NCBI GenBank assembly: GCA_002427975.1
Contig: DIZT01000278.1
Span: forward strand, 1-30,360
Length of the DNA stretch: 30,360 nucleotides
Direction of reading: 5' to 3'
Origin: Micrococcaceae bacterium UBA6021
GTDB lineage: Bacteria; Actinomycetota; Actinomycetes; Actinomycetales; Micrococcaceae
The stretch's first letter is position 1. Each line of letters opens with the position of its first letter. Of this stretch, positions 16,016 through 23,565 are shown piece by piece. Under the pieces are notes generated by a model. The model ran no database searches and had not been told where the DNA came from. It was given only the letters and a program-made list of their open reading frames with translations. A program made the translations under genes and the position numbers.

Positions 16016-18030
16016 GCGTCCACCGGCTGTGGGGACTTTTCCTCCATACGAGGCGCGGCGAGGTCCACATTTACGGAGCGGTTGTCCACCGCGAGTTTCC
16101 GGGCCATGGCCTGATGAGTCACCGGGTGCAGCATGGTCACTATGTAGCGGCCGGCGGCCGGCAGCGGAAAGGCATACCCGCCGCCGTCATCCGTCCGCGT
16201 GGTGGCAACATGCGCGCCGCTGGCCTCCAGGAGCGTCACCACAGCTCCGGCAACAGGTTCGCTGCCGGCGCTGACCGTTCCGCCGATTTCCAGGCGGTCC
16301 TGGAGCAGGAAGTTCTGGTGCAGTGTGCGGCCGTCGAAGTCAAAGACCTCGGCCATTGGTGCCCAGCCGGCGGCATTGGCCACCATGAGGTACTTCCCGG
16401 CGCCGGGGAGCGCCACCGAGTAGTTCCCTTCCGTGTCCACGCGGCTCCAGTCAACCGGCTCGCCGGCCGTCTGAAGGACAGTTACGACGGCGGGAGTGAC
16501 GGGGCGGTGGTCGGGTGCCAGGACGCGTCCCTGCACCACGATTTCGTTGGCGGCAGCGCTAGCTGCCGCGGCAGCGTCCGCGGACAGGGACACCTGCGAA
16601 CGGCGGGCCGCCGCGGCCCGCGGAATGAAGACCGCGGCCAGCACCGATGCTGTCGCTGCCAGCGCGGCCAGCCAGAACACGTCCTTGAACGCATCAAACG
16701 AGGGGAGCTGAGCGGCCCCGACCGTCAAGGTGACTGAGGTGAGGACCGCGGCAACCGCGGCACTGGACGTCGACGTGCCGATGGAGCGGACCAGGCTGTT
16801 CAGCCCGTTGGCCGAGGCCGTCTCGGTGATGGGCACCACGCCCATGATCAGCGTGGGCATGGCGGCGTAGGCGATGGCTGTGCCCACGCTGACCACGGTT
16901 GAACCGATGATCACCCACGCTATTGAGTCGTAGAAAAAGACGCGGCCCACGTAGCCCACAATCATGACGATTGCCCCGGAGATCAGCGCAGTCTTGCCGC
17001 CGAAGACCCGGATGATCCGCCCGGAAACAGGCGCGAAGACCACCATGGCGAGGCCGGACGGGACCATGCACAGGCCGGCGGTGATCACGTTCAGTCCGAA
17101 ACCGTAGCCTGAGGCGGTGGGCAGCTGGAGCTGCTGGGTGGTGAGGAGCATGTTGGCGAACATGGCGAAGCCGATCAGCAGCGAGGCCAGGTTGGTCATC
17201 AGCACCGGGCGTCGCCCGGACGTCCGCAGGTCAACCATCGGCTGGCTGACTTTTAGCTCATACGGGACCCAGGCGGCCAGAAGTATTGCGGCGGTGAGGA
17301 ACAGCAGGAGAACCGGTTCCGAGCCCCAGCCCCACGAGCCGCCTTTGGATATGGCCAGCAGCAGGGCTGCCAAGGCGGCGGACAGTACCAACGCGCCGGC
17401 GAAGTCGAAACGCCCGGGCGTGCGGACCTTGGATTCAGGAACCACCAGCACCACGGCGAGGAGCAGCAGTGCGCCGGCGGCAGTGGACACCCAGAAGATC
17501 GAGGCCCACCCCAGGCCCTCGTACAACAGGCCGGCCAAGGGCAGGCCAAGGGCGCTGCCGATTCCCAGGGTGGCGCTCATCAAGGCAACCGCGGAGCCCA
17601 TCTTCTCCTTGGGCAGTTCATCGCGCATGATACTGATGCCCACCGGAATCAGGGCCGAGGCGAAGCCTTGGAGCGTTCGGCCGATGATGAGCCACACGAA
17701 GGATCCGCCAACCGCTGCCATGACCGAACCGGCCACCATGATGGCCAGGCACACAACCATCATCTTGCGCTTCCCGTACATGTCCGCGCTGCGGGACACG
17801 ATGGGCGTTGCCACTGCGCTGGCGAGCAGAGTGGCGGTCACCAGCCAGGAGGCGTCGTCGGCAGTGACGCCCAGGATGCGCGGGAAATCCGGAAGGAGTG
17901 GCACCACAAGTGTTTGCATGAGGGCCACCACCGTGCCACTGAGGGCCAGGACAGCGGTGATGGCGGACGGGGACGGGCTCCGTTTGGTGTTCAGGTTGGT
18001 GTCCGTGTTGAGGGCGTTGGAACGCGGCAT
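16012..18030 (-). CDS. MFS drug-efflux transporter (DHA2-like) with C-terminal carboxypeptidase-regulatory-like beta-sandwich domains
   Basis: This 672-residue protein has about 490 residues of a 12-14 TM major facilitator domain: the first helix contains AVLALSGTVVALMQTLVVPL, then SRSADMYGKRKMM (motif A-like loop), GRTLQGFASALIPVGISIMR (motif C-like region) and SATLGIGSALGLPLAGLLYE. Residues about 495-660 are not membrane. They form two tandem units of carboxypeptidase regulatory-like (CarboxypepD_reg/DUF4198-like) beta-sandwich type: GRVLAPDHRPVTPAVVTVLQ with DTEGNYSVALPGAGKYLMV, and GTVSAGSEPVAGAVVTLLEA with DDGGGYAFPLPAAGRYIVT. The first gene of the operon, it is followed by the overlapping tetR. 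It probably exports a toxic or drug-like compound. The fusion is uncommon in DHA2 pumps. Confidence 0.9.
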   Translation of the reverse strand: MPRSNALNTDTNLNTKRSPSPSAITAVLALSGTVVALMQTLVVPLLPDFPRILGVTADDASWLVTATLLASAVATPIVSRSADMYGKRKMMVVCLAIMVAGSVMAAVGGSFVWLIIGRTLQGFASALIPVGISIMRDELPKEKMGSAVALMSATLGIGSALGLPLAGLLYEGLGWASIFWVSTAAGALLLLAVVLVVPESKVRTPGRFDFAGALVLSAALAALLLAISKGGSWGWGSEPVLLLFLTAAILLAAWVPYELKVSQPMVDLRTSGRRPVLMTNLASLLIGFAMFANMLLTTQQLQLPTASGYGFGLNVITAGLCMVPSGLAMVVFAPVSGRIIRVFGGKTALISGAIVMIVGYVGRVFFYDSIAWVIIGSTVVSVGTAIAYAAMPTLIMGVVPITETASANGLNSLVRSIGTSTSSAAVAAVLTSVTLTVGAAQLPSFDAFKDVFWLAALAATASVLAAVFIPRAAAARRSQVSLSADAAAAASAAANEIVVQGRVLAPDHRPVTPAVVTVLQTAGEPVDWSRVDTEGNYSVALPGAGKYLMVANAAGWAPMAEVFDFDGRTLHQNFLLQDRLEIGGTVSAGSEPVAGAVVTLLEASGAHVATTRTDDGGGYAFPLPAAGRYIVTMLHPVTHQAMARKLAVDNRSVNVDLAAPRMEEKSPQPVDA

Positions 18031-18069
18031 CTATCGCTTTCAGCTCTGGGGTGGAGGGGCGACCGCGCG

Positions 18070-18110
18070 GTGAACGCACGTTTACCCCTATCCAGTGAAC
18101 CACCGTTCAC
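18070..18110. promoter_or_regulatory. Two tandem dyad-symmetric operators upstream of the MFS-tetR operon
   Basis: GTGAACGCACGTTTAC (18070-18085) and GTGAACCACCGTTCAC (18095-18110) are two 16-bp near-palindromes sharing the form GTGAAC-N4-GTTYAC. Their centres are 25 bp apart, and they lie 40-80 bases upstream of the MFS start. This is the normal position and shape for TetR-family operators; the TetR at 15467-16015 is the obvious candidate. Confidence 0.6.
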
Positions 18111-18135
18111 CCCTTGCGGGCAATGATTTCCTGGT

Positions 18136-18154
18136 GTTTTGTGGGTCACAAAAC
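18136..18154. promoter_or_regulatory. 19-bp inverted repeat between divergent MFS and iron operons
   Basis: GTTTTGTG (18136-18143), GGT, CACAAAAC (18147-18154) is a perfect 8-bp dyad with a 3-base loop. It is AT-rich within a GC-rich region, so it stands out. It may be a protein-binding site or a small hairpin; no family is recognised. Confidence 0.4.
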
Positions 18155-18187
18155 CAATTACGCAATACAAAGCTTTTCTAATTCCGG

Positions 18188-18206
18188 ACAGGCTAGGCTA
18201 GCCTTA
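18188..18206 (+). promoter_or_regulatory. IdeR/DtxR-type iron box upstream of the siderophore uptake operon
   Basis: ACAGGCTAGGCTAGCCTTA matches the actinobacterial IdeR/DtxR consensus TTAGGTTAGGCTAACCTAA at 14 of 19 positions. It lies 33 bases before the GTG of the binding-protein gene, near the expected -10 region, the right place for iron-dependent repression. Confidence 0.75.
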
Positions 18207-18238
18207 CTTAGGTTTGCTTCATTCACCTAAGGAGTTCC

Positions 18239-19330
18239 GTGACTTCCCCCCTCTTCTCCGGTCCGAGTGCCACCCGCCGCACGCTGTTCAAGTCAGCCGG
18301 CAAGGCAACGGCCGTCCTGGCCGCCGCAGCGCTCACGCTGTCCGCCTGCTCCACCGGCCCCGCGTCTTCCACATCAGACGCCGGCACCTCCGGCTCCAGC
18401 AGCCCGCAGTTCCCGGTCACCCTTAAGCACGTCTTCGGTGAGACCACAATCAAGGCCCAGCCCAAGCGCGTCGTCACCGTTTCCTGGGTTAATGACGATG
18501 TGGCACTCGCGCTGGGCGTGGTTCCGGTAGGCGTCCCCAAGAACGAGTGGGGCGGCAACGAGCAGGGCTCCACCCCGTGGAAGGATGCGGCCCTGAAGGA
18601 ACTCGGCGCGGGTTTCGGATCGGACAAGGCTCCGGTCCAGTTCTCCGAGGCGGACGGCATCAACTTCACTGAAATCGCCAAGCTCACCCCGGACGTCATC
18701 CTGGCCGCGTACTCGGGCCTGACCGAAGAGGACTACAGGAAGCTCAGTGAGATCGCCCCCGTGGTGGCGCACCCGGAGCTTGCCTACGGAACGTCGTGGC
18801 AGGATTCGACCTCCATCATCGGCAAGGCGCTGGGCAAGGGGGCCGAGGCCACCAAGCTCATCTCCGACACCGAGGCCACCATCAAGGAAAAGGTCTCCAA
18901 GTACCCGCAGATCGCCGGAAAGAGCTTCATCTACGGAAACCTGGAGCCCGCTTCGGCTGACGGCGTCAACGTCTACACCGCCAACGACAACCGCCCGCGC
19001 TTCCTGAGCGAGATCGGCATGAAGCTGGCTTCCGTTGTGGAGGACAACTCGAAGGGGTCCAAGGAGTTCTTCATCCCGTGGTCCGCCGAGAAGGCCAACG
19101 AACTCAAGTCCGACATCTTTGTCACCTGGGTCCCGGACGCCGCCACCGCCGACTCCATCAAGGCGGACCCGCTGCTCGGCCAGATCCCGGCCATCCAGAA
19201 AGGCGCCCTGGTTGCCGATTCGGACAACACCCTGACGCTGTCCATCTCGGCCTCCTCGCCGCTGAGCCTGCCGTGGTCGCTGGACACGTTCCTGCCGCAA
19301 TTGGCCACTGCCGCGGATGCAGTGAAGTAA
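18239..19330 (+). CDS. Iron-siderophore ABC transporter substrate-binding lipoprotein
   Basis: This is a 363-residue FepB/FhuD-like periplasmic-binding-fold lipoprotein. The N-terminus carries twin arginines (ATRRTLFKSA, residues 11-20) and a lipobox LSAC with the lipid-modified Cys37, so it may go by the Tat route before lipidation. After a Ser/Thr/Gly linker comes the binding domain with VTLKHVFGETTIKAQPKRV, TPDVILAAYSGLTEEDY and IAPVVAHPE. A cluster-C FecB-type fold with one linking helix is expected. The start is GTG 18239 with AAGGAG eight bases upstream. It is the first gene of the iron operon, controlled by the iron box, and presents ferric siderophore to the FecCD permeases that follow. 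The siderophore class cannot be read. Confidence 0.92.
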   Translation: MTSPLFSGPSATRRTLFKSAGKATAVLAAAALTLSACSTGPASSTSDAGTSGSSSPQFPVTLKHVFGETTIKAQPKRVVTVSWVNDDVALALGVVPVGVPKNEWGGNEQGSTPWKDAALKELGAGFGSDKAPVQFSEADGINFTEIAKLTPDVILAAYSGLTEEDYRKLSEIAPVVAHPELAYGTSWQDSTSIIGKALGKGAEATKLISDTEATIKEKVSKYPQIAGKSFIYGNLEPASADGVNVYTANDNRPRFLSEIGMKLASVVEDNSKGSKEFFIPWSAEKANELKSDIFVTWVPDAATADSIKADPLLGQIPAIQKGALVADSDNTLTLSISASSPLSLPWSLDTFLPQLATAADAVK

Positions 19331-19340
19331 GCACCGCCCC

Positions 19341-20447
19341 ATGACGGAAAGTACGACGACGGCGCGCGCCGAGGAGCGGGATCCCGGCGCTTTGGCGACG
19401 CGAAAGGGCCGAGACCTCACCTCTCGAAACCCCGCCGGCGCCCGCCCGCGCTCCCGGACCAGGCAAGCCGCCTGGCTGCTGGCCGCCGTCGTTGTACTTT
19501 CTTTGTTGACTGCCGCTTCGCTGGCCGTCGGTGCCCGGGGCCTGTCCCTGGCCACCGTCTGGCAGGCTCTTACGCAGTTCGACCCTGCCAACGGCGACCA
19601 CGCCGTGGTCCACGCCCGCATCCCGCGCACCGCCCTGGGACTGCTGGCCGGCGGTGCCCTGGGCCTGGCCGGCGCAGCGATGCAGGGCGTCGCCCGCAAC
19701 CCCCTGGCAGACCCGGGCATTATGGGCGTCAACGCCGGAGCCGCACTGGCCGTGGTCGCCGGCATCTACCTTTTCGGCGTCACCTCCCTCAGCGGCTACA
19801 TCTGGTTCGCCTTTATCGGCGCCGCGGCCGCCGCCGTCGTGGTTTACTTCATCGCGTCGATGGGCAGGGACGGTGCGACGCCGGTCAAGCTCGCCCTCGC
19901 GGGGGCCGCGCTCAGCGCCGGCCTGTACTCGCTGATGAGCGTCATCCTGGTCTCCAGCCGGGACACCCTGGACCGCTTCCGCTTCTGGCAAGTGGGCGGG
20001 ATCGCCGGCCGCGACTGGTCCGTGGTGCTCCCCGGCCTGCCGTTCCTGGCCGTCGGTGCTCTCATTGTGCTGGCTACCGGCCGCATCCTCAACAGCCTGG
20101 CGCTCGGCGACGACACCGCCCGGGGGCTGGGCCAGCGCGTGGGCCGGACCCGTGGCGTGACGGCCCTGGGCATTGTGCTGCTGTGCGGCTCGGCGACGGC
20201 GCTGGCCGGGCCCATCGGCTTTGTTGGCCTGGTCATTCCGCACGCGGTCCGCTCACTCACCGGCCCCGATTACCGCTGGATCCTTCCCTTCTCCCTGGTG
20301 CTGGCCCCCTCACTTCTTCTCGGCGCGGACATGATCGGCCGGGTGGTGCTGCTTCCCGGCGAGGTCCCGGCCGGCATCATGACGGCACTCGTTGGTGCAC
20401 CGGTCTTCGTCTGGCTCATCCGCCGCGGCAAGAGGGCAGGACTGTGA
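19341..20447 (+). CDS. FecCD-family iron-siderophore ABC permease (first)
   Basis: The 368-residue integral membrane protein of the FecCD/BtuC family has about nine to ten TM helices after a 45-residue basic N-terminus. Family motifs: RIPRTALGLLAGGALGLAGA, MQGVARNPLADPGIMGVNAGA, and the cytoplasmic coupling region LALGDDTARGLGQRVGRTRG, which fits the ATPase. The C-terminus has GPIGFVGLVIPHAVR. It forms the importer channel with the second permease. The ATG lies ten bases after the binding-protein stop, and the stop overlaps the second permease start by four bases (GTGA). Confidence 0.93.
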   Translation: MTESTTTARAEERDPGALATRKGRDLTSRNPAGARPRSRTRQAAWLLAAVVVLSLLTAASLAVGARGLSLATVWQALTQFDPANGDHAVVHARIPRTALGLLAGGALGLAGAAMQGVARNPLADPGIMGVNAGAALAVVAGIYLFGVTSLSGYIWFAFIGAAAAAVVVYFIASMGRDGATPVKLALAGAALSAGLYSLMSVILVSSRDTLDRFRFWQVGGIAGRDWSVVLPGLPFLAVGALIVLATGRILNSLALGDDTARGLGQRVGRTRGVTALGIVLLCGSATALAGPIGFVGLVIPHAVRSLTGPDYRWILPFSLVLAPSLLLGADMIGRVVLLPGEVPAGIMTALVGAPVFVWLIRRGKRAGL

Positions 20448-21571
20448 AACTCGCCGAATTCAAACCCCCCGTTGACCTATCACTTCCTGCTGCTAAAACC
20501 GGGTTTTGGCGACCAAAACTGATAGGGCAAACCGTGCGCCGGGCCGTGCTGAACCGGACCGCCGTCCTGGCCCTCGGCGTCGTGATCCTCTTCGCCGCGA
20601 GCGTCCTGCTGGGCAGCTACACCGTGACCATCCCGGACTTCTTCAGGATCCTCTTCGCCCACCTCACCGGCGGCGAACGGATTCCCGGCGCCAGCTTCAT
20701 CGTGATGGAGAACAAACTGCCCCGGGCCGTCATCGGCACCATGATCGGCGTCGCGTTCGGCCTGTCCGGCGGCCTGTTCCAGACCATGCTCCGCAACCCG
20801 CTGGCCAGCCCCGACGTGATCGGCATCAGCTACGGCGCCAGCGCCGCCGCCGTCACCGCAATCGTGGTCTTCGGCGCCACCGGTCCGGCCGTGTCCGGCG
20901 CGGCGCTGGCTGGCGCGCTGGGAATCGCGGCGCTCATCTACGCCATCTCCCGGGGTCCGTCACTGGGCTCGGGGGGCGGCAACCGGGGCAACGCCGCCGG
21001 CAGCCGGCTGATCCTGGCGGGGGTGGGCATCGCCGCCGCCCTCCATGCGGTGGTCAGCTTCCTGATGACCCGCGCGGACATCAGAACGGCAGCCGACGCA
21101 CTCGTCTGGCTCAACGGCTCCCTCAACTCCGCCAACTGGGACCGCGCCGGCATGCTCGCCGTGGCGCTCCTGGTCCTGGTGCCCGCTGTCATCGCCCTGG
21201 CCGGGCCGCTCCGCATCCTGGAACTGGGCGACGACGCCGCGGCCGGGCTGGGCATCCGCGTCGGGTTCACCCGCCTCGCCGTGGTGATCGCCGCCGTCGG
21301 ACTGGCTGCGGTGGCGACGGCGGCAGCCGGCCCGGTCTCGTTCGTCGCCTTCCTGGCCGGCCCCATTGCCCGCCGCTTCACCCGGAAAGCCAGCCTCCCG
21401 GCGTCGGCCCTGGTGGGGGCGATGATCGTCCTTGCCGCCGACTACTTCGCGGCCAACCTCGCTCCCTTGCTGCTGGACGGCACCGTGCTGCCCGTCGGCG
21501 TGATCACCGGCGCGCTCGGTGCCCCGTTCCTGCTGTGGCTCCTGGTCACGGCCAACCGAAAGGATGCCTGA
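20444..21571 (+). CDS. FecCD-family iron-siderophore ABC permease (second), with repeat-derived N-terminus
   Basis: This second FecCD permease, of 375 residues, has a coupling loop ELGDDAAAGLGIRVGFTR and the paired 'NPLASPDVIGISYGASAAA' signature. The GTG at 20444 overlaps the previous stop (GTGA), which favours it. Residues about 11-28 of the product (DLSLPAAKTGFWRPKLIG) are encoded by a 51-bp palindromic DNA element (20476-20526), so the element is translated as part of the cytoplasmic N-terminal tail before the first TM helix. A start at GTG 20534 would avoid the element but leaves a weaker operon join. About nine TM segments follow. Confidence 0.9.
   Translation: MKLAEFKPPVDLSLPAAKTGFWRPKLIGQTVRRAVLNRTAVLALGVVILFAASVLLGSYTVTIPDFFRILFAHLTGGERIPGASFIVMENKLPRAVIGTMIGVAFGLSGGLFQTMLRNPLASPDVIGISYGASAAAVTAIVVFGATGPAVSGAALAGALGIAALIYAISRGPSLGSGGGNRGNAAGSRLILAGVGIAAALHAVVSFLMTRADIRTAADALVWLNGSLNSANWDRAGMLAVALLVLVPAVIALAGPLRILELGDDAAAGLGIRVGFTRLAVVIAAVGLAAVATAAAGPVSFVAFLAGPIARRFTRKASLPASALVGAMIVLAADYFAANLAPLLLDGTVLPVGVITGALGAPFLLWLLVTANRKDA
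20476..20526 (+). repeat. 51-bp palindromic REP-like element inside the second FecCD permease gene
   Basis: CCTATCACTT (20476-20485) and AACTGATAGG (20517-20526) are inverted repeats with one mismatch. Between them lie AAAACC-G-GGTTTT (20495-20507) and GTTTTGG-CGA-CCAAAAC (20503-20519), which give alternative hairpins. The AT-rich composition is unlike the surrounding coding DNA. The frame stays open through it. Confidence 0.6.
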
Positions 21572-21572
21572 C

Positions 21573-22388
21573 ATGGCCGTTCTTAGCGCCCAGGACCTCA
21601 CGCTGAAATACGATCAGCGCTGCGTGGTGGACGGCCTCACGGCGGAAATCCCCGAGGGCAAGGTGACCATGATCGTGGGCGCCAATGCCTGCGGCAAGTC
21701 CACGCTGCTCCGCGGCCTGTCCCGCCTCCTCAAACCGGCGGCCGGCACGGTGACCCTGGACGGCAAGGACATCCACGCCCGCCCGGCCCGGGAACTGGCC
21801 CGCACCTTGGGGCTCCTCCCGCAGCACCCCGCCGCGCCGGACGGTATCGCGGTCCGCGACCTCGTGGGCCGGGGGCGCTACCCGCACCAGGGCTTCTTCC
21901 GGAGCTGGAGCCCGGACGACGACGCCGCGGTGCAGCGCGCCTTGGAAGCGACAGAAACGCTGGAACTCGCTGAGCGGAACGTTGACGAACTGTCCGGCGG
22001 ACAGCGGCAGCGGGTGTGGATCGCCATGGCGCTGGCCCAGGAGACCGACGTCCTGCTGCTGGACGAACCCACCACGTACCTTGACCTGGCGCACCAAGTG
22101 GAAGTCCTGGACCTGGTCACGGACCTGAACCGGAAGCGCGGCACCACCGTGGCCATCGTCCTGCACGACCTGAACCTTGCAGCACGCTACGCGGACCACA
22201 TCATCGCCATGCAAGCCGGCGGGATCGTGGCCCTCGGCGACCCCACCACCGTTGTCACCGAGGAGCTGGTCCGCAGCGTCTTTGGCCTCGAGTCCCGGGT
22301 GATTCCCGATCCGGTCTCGGGCACGCCACTGATTATCCCCATCGGCCGCCACCACACCACCGCCAACGAACTGGAGCTCGTTTCATGA
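21573..22388 (+). CDS. Iron-siderophore ABC transporter ATP-binding protein
   Basis: The 271-residue ABC ATPase is of the FepC/FhuC type. Walker A GANACGKST is at residues 36-44, the Q-loop is in LGLLPQHPAAPDG, signature LSGGQRQRVWIAMALAQ follows, and Walker B is VLLLDEPTTYLD with the D-loop, then the switch His in IVLHDLNLAARYADHI. The start is ATG 21573, one base after the permease stop, with AAAGGA about eight bases upstream; an ATG nine bases earlier lies before that site's optimal distance. It energises import by the two FecCD permeases. Its stop overlaps the next start (ATGA). Confidence 0.94.
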   Translation: MAVLSAQDLTLKYDQRCVVDGLTAEIPEGKVTMIVGANACGKSTLLRGLSRLLKPAAGTVTLDGKDIHARPARELARTLGLLPQHPAAPDGIAVRDLVGRGRYPHQGFFRSWSPDDDAAVQRALEATETLELAERNVDELSGGQRQRVWIAMALAQETDVLLLDEPTTYLDLAHQVEVLDLVTDLNRKRGTTVAIVLHDLNLAARYADHIIAMQAGGIVALGDPTTVVTEELVRSVFGLESRVIPDPVSGTPLIIPIGRHHTTANELELVS

Positions 22389-23437
22389 AGACCCGCGACA
22401 TCGCCGCCACCGAGCCCATGACCCTGGCTTTCGAGGTCACCGTTTCGTCGGTGCAGGAACTGGGTCCCACCTTCCGCCGGATCACCTTCGGTGGCTATTC
22501 GCTGCGTGACTTCGGCGTTCACGGCGACACCCTGGACCTGCGGATCAAGCTGATGATCCCGTCCCTTGCCGACGGGGGAGTCCGCCTGCCGCTGCCGGTC
22601 TTCGAGATGGCGCAGGCCGGCTGGTACCGGGAATGGCTGGCCATGGACCCCGCCGTGCGCGGCTCCATGCGCACCTACACGGTCCGCCAGTCCCGGCTTG
22701 ATGCTGTTTATCCGGAAATTGACGTTGACTTCGTGATGCATTTCGACGCGCCTGAGCAATGGAACAAAAACATTGGTCCCGCCGCGAACTGGGCATTGAA
22801 CGCCAAACCGGGCGACGCGATCACCATCATCGGCCCGAACAACCGCGCCGCGCACTGCGTCACCGCCGGGACCTACTCCGGCATCGAGTGGCGGCCGGGT
22901 ATGGCGCAGCGTGTCCTGCTCGCCGGCGACGAGACCGCCGTCCCTGCCATCTCCGCCATCCTCGAAAGCCTGCCGTCCTACATGAGCGGCCACGCCTTCC
23001 TGGAAGTGCCGCAGGCCGGCGACTTCCTGGACCTTGAAACGGACGCCGACGTCGACATCACCTGGCTTGCCCGCGGCGCCGCCATTGGCCGGGCCCGCCC
23101 GCACGGCGAGTTGCTGCAGCAGGCAGTGCGCACGGCGGTCCCCGTTCCCGGCTGGGTTGGGATCAAAGCGTCCGACGGCGGCGCCGGCCCGGAGCCCGAA
23201 GACGTCAACGTGGACGTGGACATCCTCTGGGAGACGCCCGCGCGGATGGAAACCGCCGAGATCGAGGCCACCAAGAACCCCGACATGCCCGCCGGTGCCA
23301 TGCCCTTCTACGCCTGGATCGCCGGCGAGGCTGCCGTCATCAAGGACATGCGGCGGTACCTCGTGCGGGATGTAGGGATCGACCGCAAGCAGGTTGCGTT
23401 CATGGGGTACTGGCGCCAGGGGAAGGCCGAGGTCTAA
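22385..23437 (+). CDS. Siderophore-interacting protein (SIP/ViuB family FAD/NAD(P)H ferric reductase)
   Basis: The 350-residue cytoplasmic flavoprotein has an FAD-binding barrel first (about residues 15-145), with the conserved RTYTVRQ (FAD-binding R-x-Y-T motif), then an NAD(P)H/SIP domain with RVLLAGDETAVPAISAILE and a C-terminal AGEAAVIKDMRRYLVRDVGI and MGYWRQGKAE. The family reduces ferric siderophore to release Fe(II) after uptake. It overlaps the ATPase by four bases and is the last gene of the iron operon. The protein contains an unusually long insertion (about residues 245-300, rich in Glu/Asp) before the last domain, in line with actinobacterial members. Confidence 0.92.
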   Translation: MKTRDIAATEPMTLAFEVTVSSVQELGPTFRRITFGGYSLRDFGVHGDTLDLRIKLMIPSLADGGVRLPLPVFEMAQAGWYREWLAMDPAVRGSMRTYTVRQSRLDAVYPEIDVDFVMHFDAPEQWNKNIGPAANWALNAKPGDAITIIGPNNRAAHCVTAGTYSGIEWRPGMAQRVLLAGDETAVPAISAILESLPSYMSGHAFLEVPQAGDFLDLETDADVDITWLARGAAIGRARPHGELLQQAVRTAVPVPGWVGIKASDGGAGPEPEDVNVDVDILWETPARMETAEIEATKNPDMPAGAMPFYAWIAGEAAVIKDMRRYLVRDVGIDRKQVAFMGYWRQGKAEV

Positions 23438-23467
23438 AGCCGTCTCCCCTCCGGCCCTGCTTCCCAA

Positions 23468-23518
23468 ACGCTCTCTCACTTACTGTGGGTTTTTTCCGGA
23501 CGCTCTCTCACTTCCTGT
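23468..23518 (+). repeat. Two 19-bp direct repeats upstream of the first SGNH hydrolase
   Basis: ACGCTCTCTCACTTACTGT (23468-23486) and ACGCTCTCTCACTTCCTGT (23500-23518) differ at one base and are 32 bp apart. They lie in the gap after the iron operon, with a short T-run between them. They may be REP-like, or a regulatory direct repeat for the SGNH gene. Confidence 0.6.
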
Positions 23519-23565
23519 CGCTTGGCGTTAACCCTGGCGTTGCCTTGGGTGTCTACGGTGGCGGG

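Noticed and set aside
18374..19765. 463-residue minus-strand frame opposite the binding-protein gene
   Set aside because: Shadow of a clear lipoprotein gene; Arg/Gly-rich, no domain.
22187..23479. 430-residue minus-strand open frame opposite the SIP gene
   Set aside because: His/Arg/Gly-rich shadow frame without motifs; the plus-strand SIP and ATPase are convincing.
23463..23496. T-run (TTTTTT) after the iron operon as an intrinsic terminator
   Set aside because: The preceding stem is only about four base pairs, so a Rho-independent terminator is not supported.
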